Source of the DNA: Paracoccus halophilus
GTDB taxonomy: Bacteria > Pseudomonadota > Alphaproteobacteria > Rhodobacterales > Rhodobacteraceae
DNA length: 64,000 nucleotides
Direction of reading: 5' to 3'
NCBI RefSeq assembly: GCF_000763905.1
Contig: NZ_JRKN01000016.1
Span: forward strand, 19,529 to 83,528
The translations under genes were made by a program, and so were the position numbers. Of this stretch, positions 61,867 to 64,000 are shown piece by piece. The notes under the pieces were generated by a model. That model made no database searches. It had not been told where the DNA came from and saw only the letters and a program-made list of their open reading frames with translations. Position 1 is the stretch's first letter. The number at the start of each line of letters is the position of its first letter.

Positions 61867-63891
61867 ATGTCCAACGATCCCCTTTTGCAGCCCTATCGGC
61901 TGAAGCATCTGACGCTGAAAAACCGGATCATGATCACCAGCCATGAACCGGCCTATCCCGAGGACGGGATGCCCAAGGAGCGCTATCGCGCCTATCACGT
62001 CGAACGCGCCCGGGCCGGGGTGGCGATGACGATGACCGCAGGCTCGGCCTCGGTGGCGCGCGACAGCCCGCCGGTCTTCAACAATATCCTCGCCTGGAAG
62101 GACGAGGTGGTCGGCTGGATGAAGCAGCTGGCCGATGAATGCCACGAACACGACTGCGCGGTGATGATCCAGCTGACCCATCTGGGCCGGCGCACCCGCT
62201 GGGACAAGGCCGACTGGCTGCCCGTCGTCTCGCCCGGGCATGAGCGCGAGGCGGCGCATCGCGCCTTTCCGAAAAAGATGGAGGACTGGGACATCGCCCG
62301 GATCATCGACGACTATGTCGATGCCGCCGAGCGGATGAAGCTGGCCGGGCTGGACGGGGTCGAGATCCAGGCCTATGGCCACCTGATGGACCAGTTCTGG
62401 TCGCCCCTGACCAACGATCTGGACGGCCCCTATGGCGGCAGTCTGGACAACCGGCTGCGCTTTACCTTTGACATCCTGTCCGGCATCCGCGCCCGCTGCG
62501 GCGAGGATTTCCTGCTCGGCGTGCGCTATACCGGCGACGAGGACCTGCCCGGCGGCTTGACGCGCGAGGACGGGCTGGCGATCTCGCACAAGCTCAAGGA
62601 CAGCGGGCTGGTCGATTTCCTGAACGTGGTCAAGGGCCATATCGACACCGATGCCGGCCTGACCGACGTGATTCCGATTCAGGGCATGCGCAACGCGCCG
62701 CATCTGGATTTCGCCGGCGAGATCCGGGCCGCGACCAATTTCCCCACCTTCCACGCCGCGAAGATCCCCGACATCGCCACCGCCCGGCATGCGATCGCCT
62801 CGGGCAAGCTGGACATGGTCGGGATGACGCGGGCGCATATGGCCGACCCGCATCTGGTGCGCAAGGTGATCGAGGGCCGCGAGGACGATATCCGCCCCTG
62901 CGTCGGCGCCAATTACTGCCTCGACCGGATCTATCAGGGCGGCATGGCACTGTGCCTGCACAACCCCTCGACCGGGCGGGAACTGGAACAGCCCCACACC
63001 ATCGCCCGCGCCGAGGTGAAAAAGCGCGTGACCATCGTTGGCGCCGGTCCTGCGGGGATGGAGGCCGCCCGCGTCGCCGCCGAGCGCGGCCACGAGGTGA
63101 CCGTCTTCGAGGCTGCCGACCAGCCCGGCGGCCAGATCCGGCTGACCGCGCTGCAGGAACGGCGGCGCGAGATGTCCTCAATCATCGCCTGGCGCTTCGA
63201 GCAGTGCCAGAAGCGCGGCGTCTCGTTCCGCTTCAACAGCTTTGCCGAGGCCGGCGACGTGCTGGCCACCGATCCCGACGAGGTGATCATCGCCACCGGC
63301 GGCCTGCCCCATACCGAGGTGCTGGAGCAGGGCAACGATCTGGTCGTCTCGGCCTGGGATATCGTCTCGGGCGATGTGAAGCCGGGCCAGAACGTGCTGA
63401 TCTTTGACGATGCCGGCGACAATGCCGGGCTGCAGGCGGCGGATGTCATCTCGGCCGCGGGGGCACGGGTCGAGATCGTGACCCCGGATCGCAGCTTCGC
63501 GCCCGAGGTGATGGCGATGAATCTGGTGCCCTATATGCGCAACCTGCAAAAGCGCGACACCACCTTTACCGTGACCTGGCGGCTGAAATCCGTCCTGCGC
63601 GAGGGCAATGCGCTCAAGGCCGTGCTGGGGTCGGATTACGGCGATTTCAGCCGCGAAAGGCTGGTCGATCAGGTGGTGGTCAATCACGGCACGCGGCCGC
63701 TGGACGATATCTATTTCGACCTGAAACCGCAGTCGCGCAACCTGGGCGAGGTCGATTACGAGGCGCTGACCACCGGCGGCGTCCAGACCGTCGAGAAAAA
63801 CCCCGAGGGCCGCTTCCGCCTGTTCCGCATCGGCGATGCCGTGGCGGCCCGCAACACCCACGCCGCGATCTATGAGCCTGATCGGAAATGA
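61867..63891 (+). CDS. stcD: N-methylproline demethylase, StcD-like NADH:flavin oxidoreductase, 3' end replaced
   Basis: A 674-residue protein of the trimethylamine dehydrogenase/2,4-dienoyl-CoA reductase class. An N-terminal old-yellow-enzyme barrel (FMN; LKNRIMITSHEPAYPEDGMP, GYGHLMDQF-like AYGHLMDQFWSPLTND) is followed by an iron-sulfur segment (CVGANYCLDRIYQGG...CLHNPSTG). A C-terminal FAD/NAD domain follows (TIVGAGPAGMEAARVA). StcD-type enzymes demethylate N-methylproline in stachydrine breakdown. The last codons come from an IS end: after RNTHAAIY the frame reads EPDRK and stops, where relatives continue about 8-10 residues. The ATG at 61867 is chosen over an upstream TTG extension. Confidence 0.85.
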   Translation: MSNDPLLQPYRLKHLTLKNRIMITSHEPAYPEDGMPKERYRAYHVERARAGVAMTMTAGSASVARDSPPVFNNILAWKDEVVGWMKQLADECHEHDCAVMIQLTHLGRRTRWDKADWLPVVSPGHEREAAHRAFPKKMEDWDIARIIDDYVDAAERMKLAGLDGVEIQAYGHLMDQFWSPLTNDLDGPYGGSLDNRLRFTFDILSGIRARCGEDFLLGVRYTGDEDLPGGLTREDGLAISHKLKDSGLVDFLNVVKGHIDTDAGLTDVIPIQGMRNAPHLDFAGEIRAATNFPTFHAAKIPDIATARHAIASGKLDMVGMTRAHMADPHLVRKVIEGREDDIRPCVGANYCLDRIYQGGMALCLHNPSTGRELEQPHTIARAEVKKRVTIVGAGPAGMEAARVAAERGHEVTVFEAADQPGGQIRLTALQERRREMSSIIAWRFEQCQKRGVSFRFNSFAEAGDVLATDPDEVIIATGGLPHTEVLEQGNDLVVSAWDIVSGDVKPGQNVLIFDDAGDNAGLQAADVISAAGARVEIVTPDRSFAPEVMAMNLVPYMRNLQKRDTTFTVTWRLKSVLREGNALKAVLGSDYGDFSRERLVDQVVVNHGTRPLDDIYFDLKPQSRNLGEVDYEALTTGGVQTVEKNPEGRFRLFRIGDAVAARNTHAAIYEPDRK

Positions 63892-64000
63892 GTTGGGTGA
63901 TTTCAGCGAGTTATGATTCTGTTTGTTTGTGAGAACGAACGGAGATCATGATGCCCTGGACCGAAATCACCCGGAAACGATACGAGCGCAAAGCGGCTCG
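63874..64000 (+). mobile_element. Left end of an IS5-like insertion sequence
   Basis: From about 63874 the sequence changes to GAGCCTGATCGGAAATGAG, a form like the terminal repeats of IS5/IS427-group elements in Paracoccus, followed by a short AT-rich leader and a transposase start at 63951. It is inserted in the last codons of the stcD-like gene. The right end and target duplication lie beyond the window. Confidence 0.7.
63951..64000 (+). CDS. IS5-family transposase, first 16 codons only
   Basis: After GGAG an ATG opens MPWTEITRKRYERKAA and continues past the window edge. The MPWTE start is typical of IS5-family (IS427-like) transposase orfs of Rhodobacteraceae. A second ATG directly upstream (63948) is also possible. 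Only the first 50 bases are visible, so intactness cannot be judged. Confidence 0.7.
   Translation, partial: MPWTEITRKRYERKAA

Overview
The window is high-GC alphaproteobacterial DNA, most likely a Paracoccus-type member of the Rhodobacteraceae. Pointers are a gcrA cell-cycle regulator gene, a long-chain polyprenyl diphosphate synthase, phaA-phaB, a DUF4170-waaA-lpxK lipid A block, a Brucella/Rhizobium-order eryABCD operon, and an HpbD epimerase that as I recall it is nearly identical to the marine Rhodobacterales enzyme. No rRNA, CRISPR array, prophage or replication origin is visible. One tRNA gene, Leu(UAA), is present. All identifications come from reading the sequence and from memory of protein families; no database was searched.

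Layout. 1-15.4 kb is ordinary chromosome: the 5' end of argH, a TlpA-like thioredoxin, tag, an EAL-domain c-di-GMP phosphodiesterase, phaA-phaB, three small or RNA-modification genes, ispB, amtB, a bifunctional penicillin-binding protein, mlaA-mlaC, and a type I secretion ATPase/HlyD pair. 15.5-35.0 kb is a polyol catabolism island. A sugar ABC transporter with its DUF2291 partner is transcribed leftwards and followed by a second polyol kinase/FAD dehydrogenase pair. Divergent from it is eryABCD. Next come deoR-eryH-eryI-fbp-fba on the minus strand and, divergently, transketolase. Together they could take erythritol to erythrose 4-phosphate and then, by aldolase, bisphosphatase and transketolase, into pentose phosphates through sedoheptulose bisphosphate.

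35.3-48.8 kb returns to housekeeping: argF, argD, an ABC-2 permease, gcrA (frameshifted as read), a Nudix hydrolase, metG, tRNA-Leu, DUF4170, waaA, lpxK, a DsbA-like protein, dciA, mutY and alkB.

48.8-64.0 kb is an accessory and partly decayed region. It holds the wreck of a TRAP transporter locus (truncated dctM, dctQ, a broken FCD regulator, and the last 50 codons of an aconitase/LeuC-family gene). Then comes a betaine N-demethylation set: a LysR regulator, a Stc2-type Rieske monooxygenase, its reductase, and hpbD. A graveyard of IS481, IS3 and IS701 fragments with a possible betaine-permease stub follows. After that are a P-type cation ATPase divergent from a class I PHA synthase, a TetR regulator, and an StcD-type N-methylproline demethylase whose 3' end is cut by an IS5-like element running off the window. 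The Rieske demethylase, epimerase and StcD-type demethylase read as one hydroxyproline-betaine/stachydrine pathway split by later insertions.
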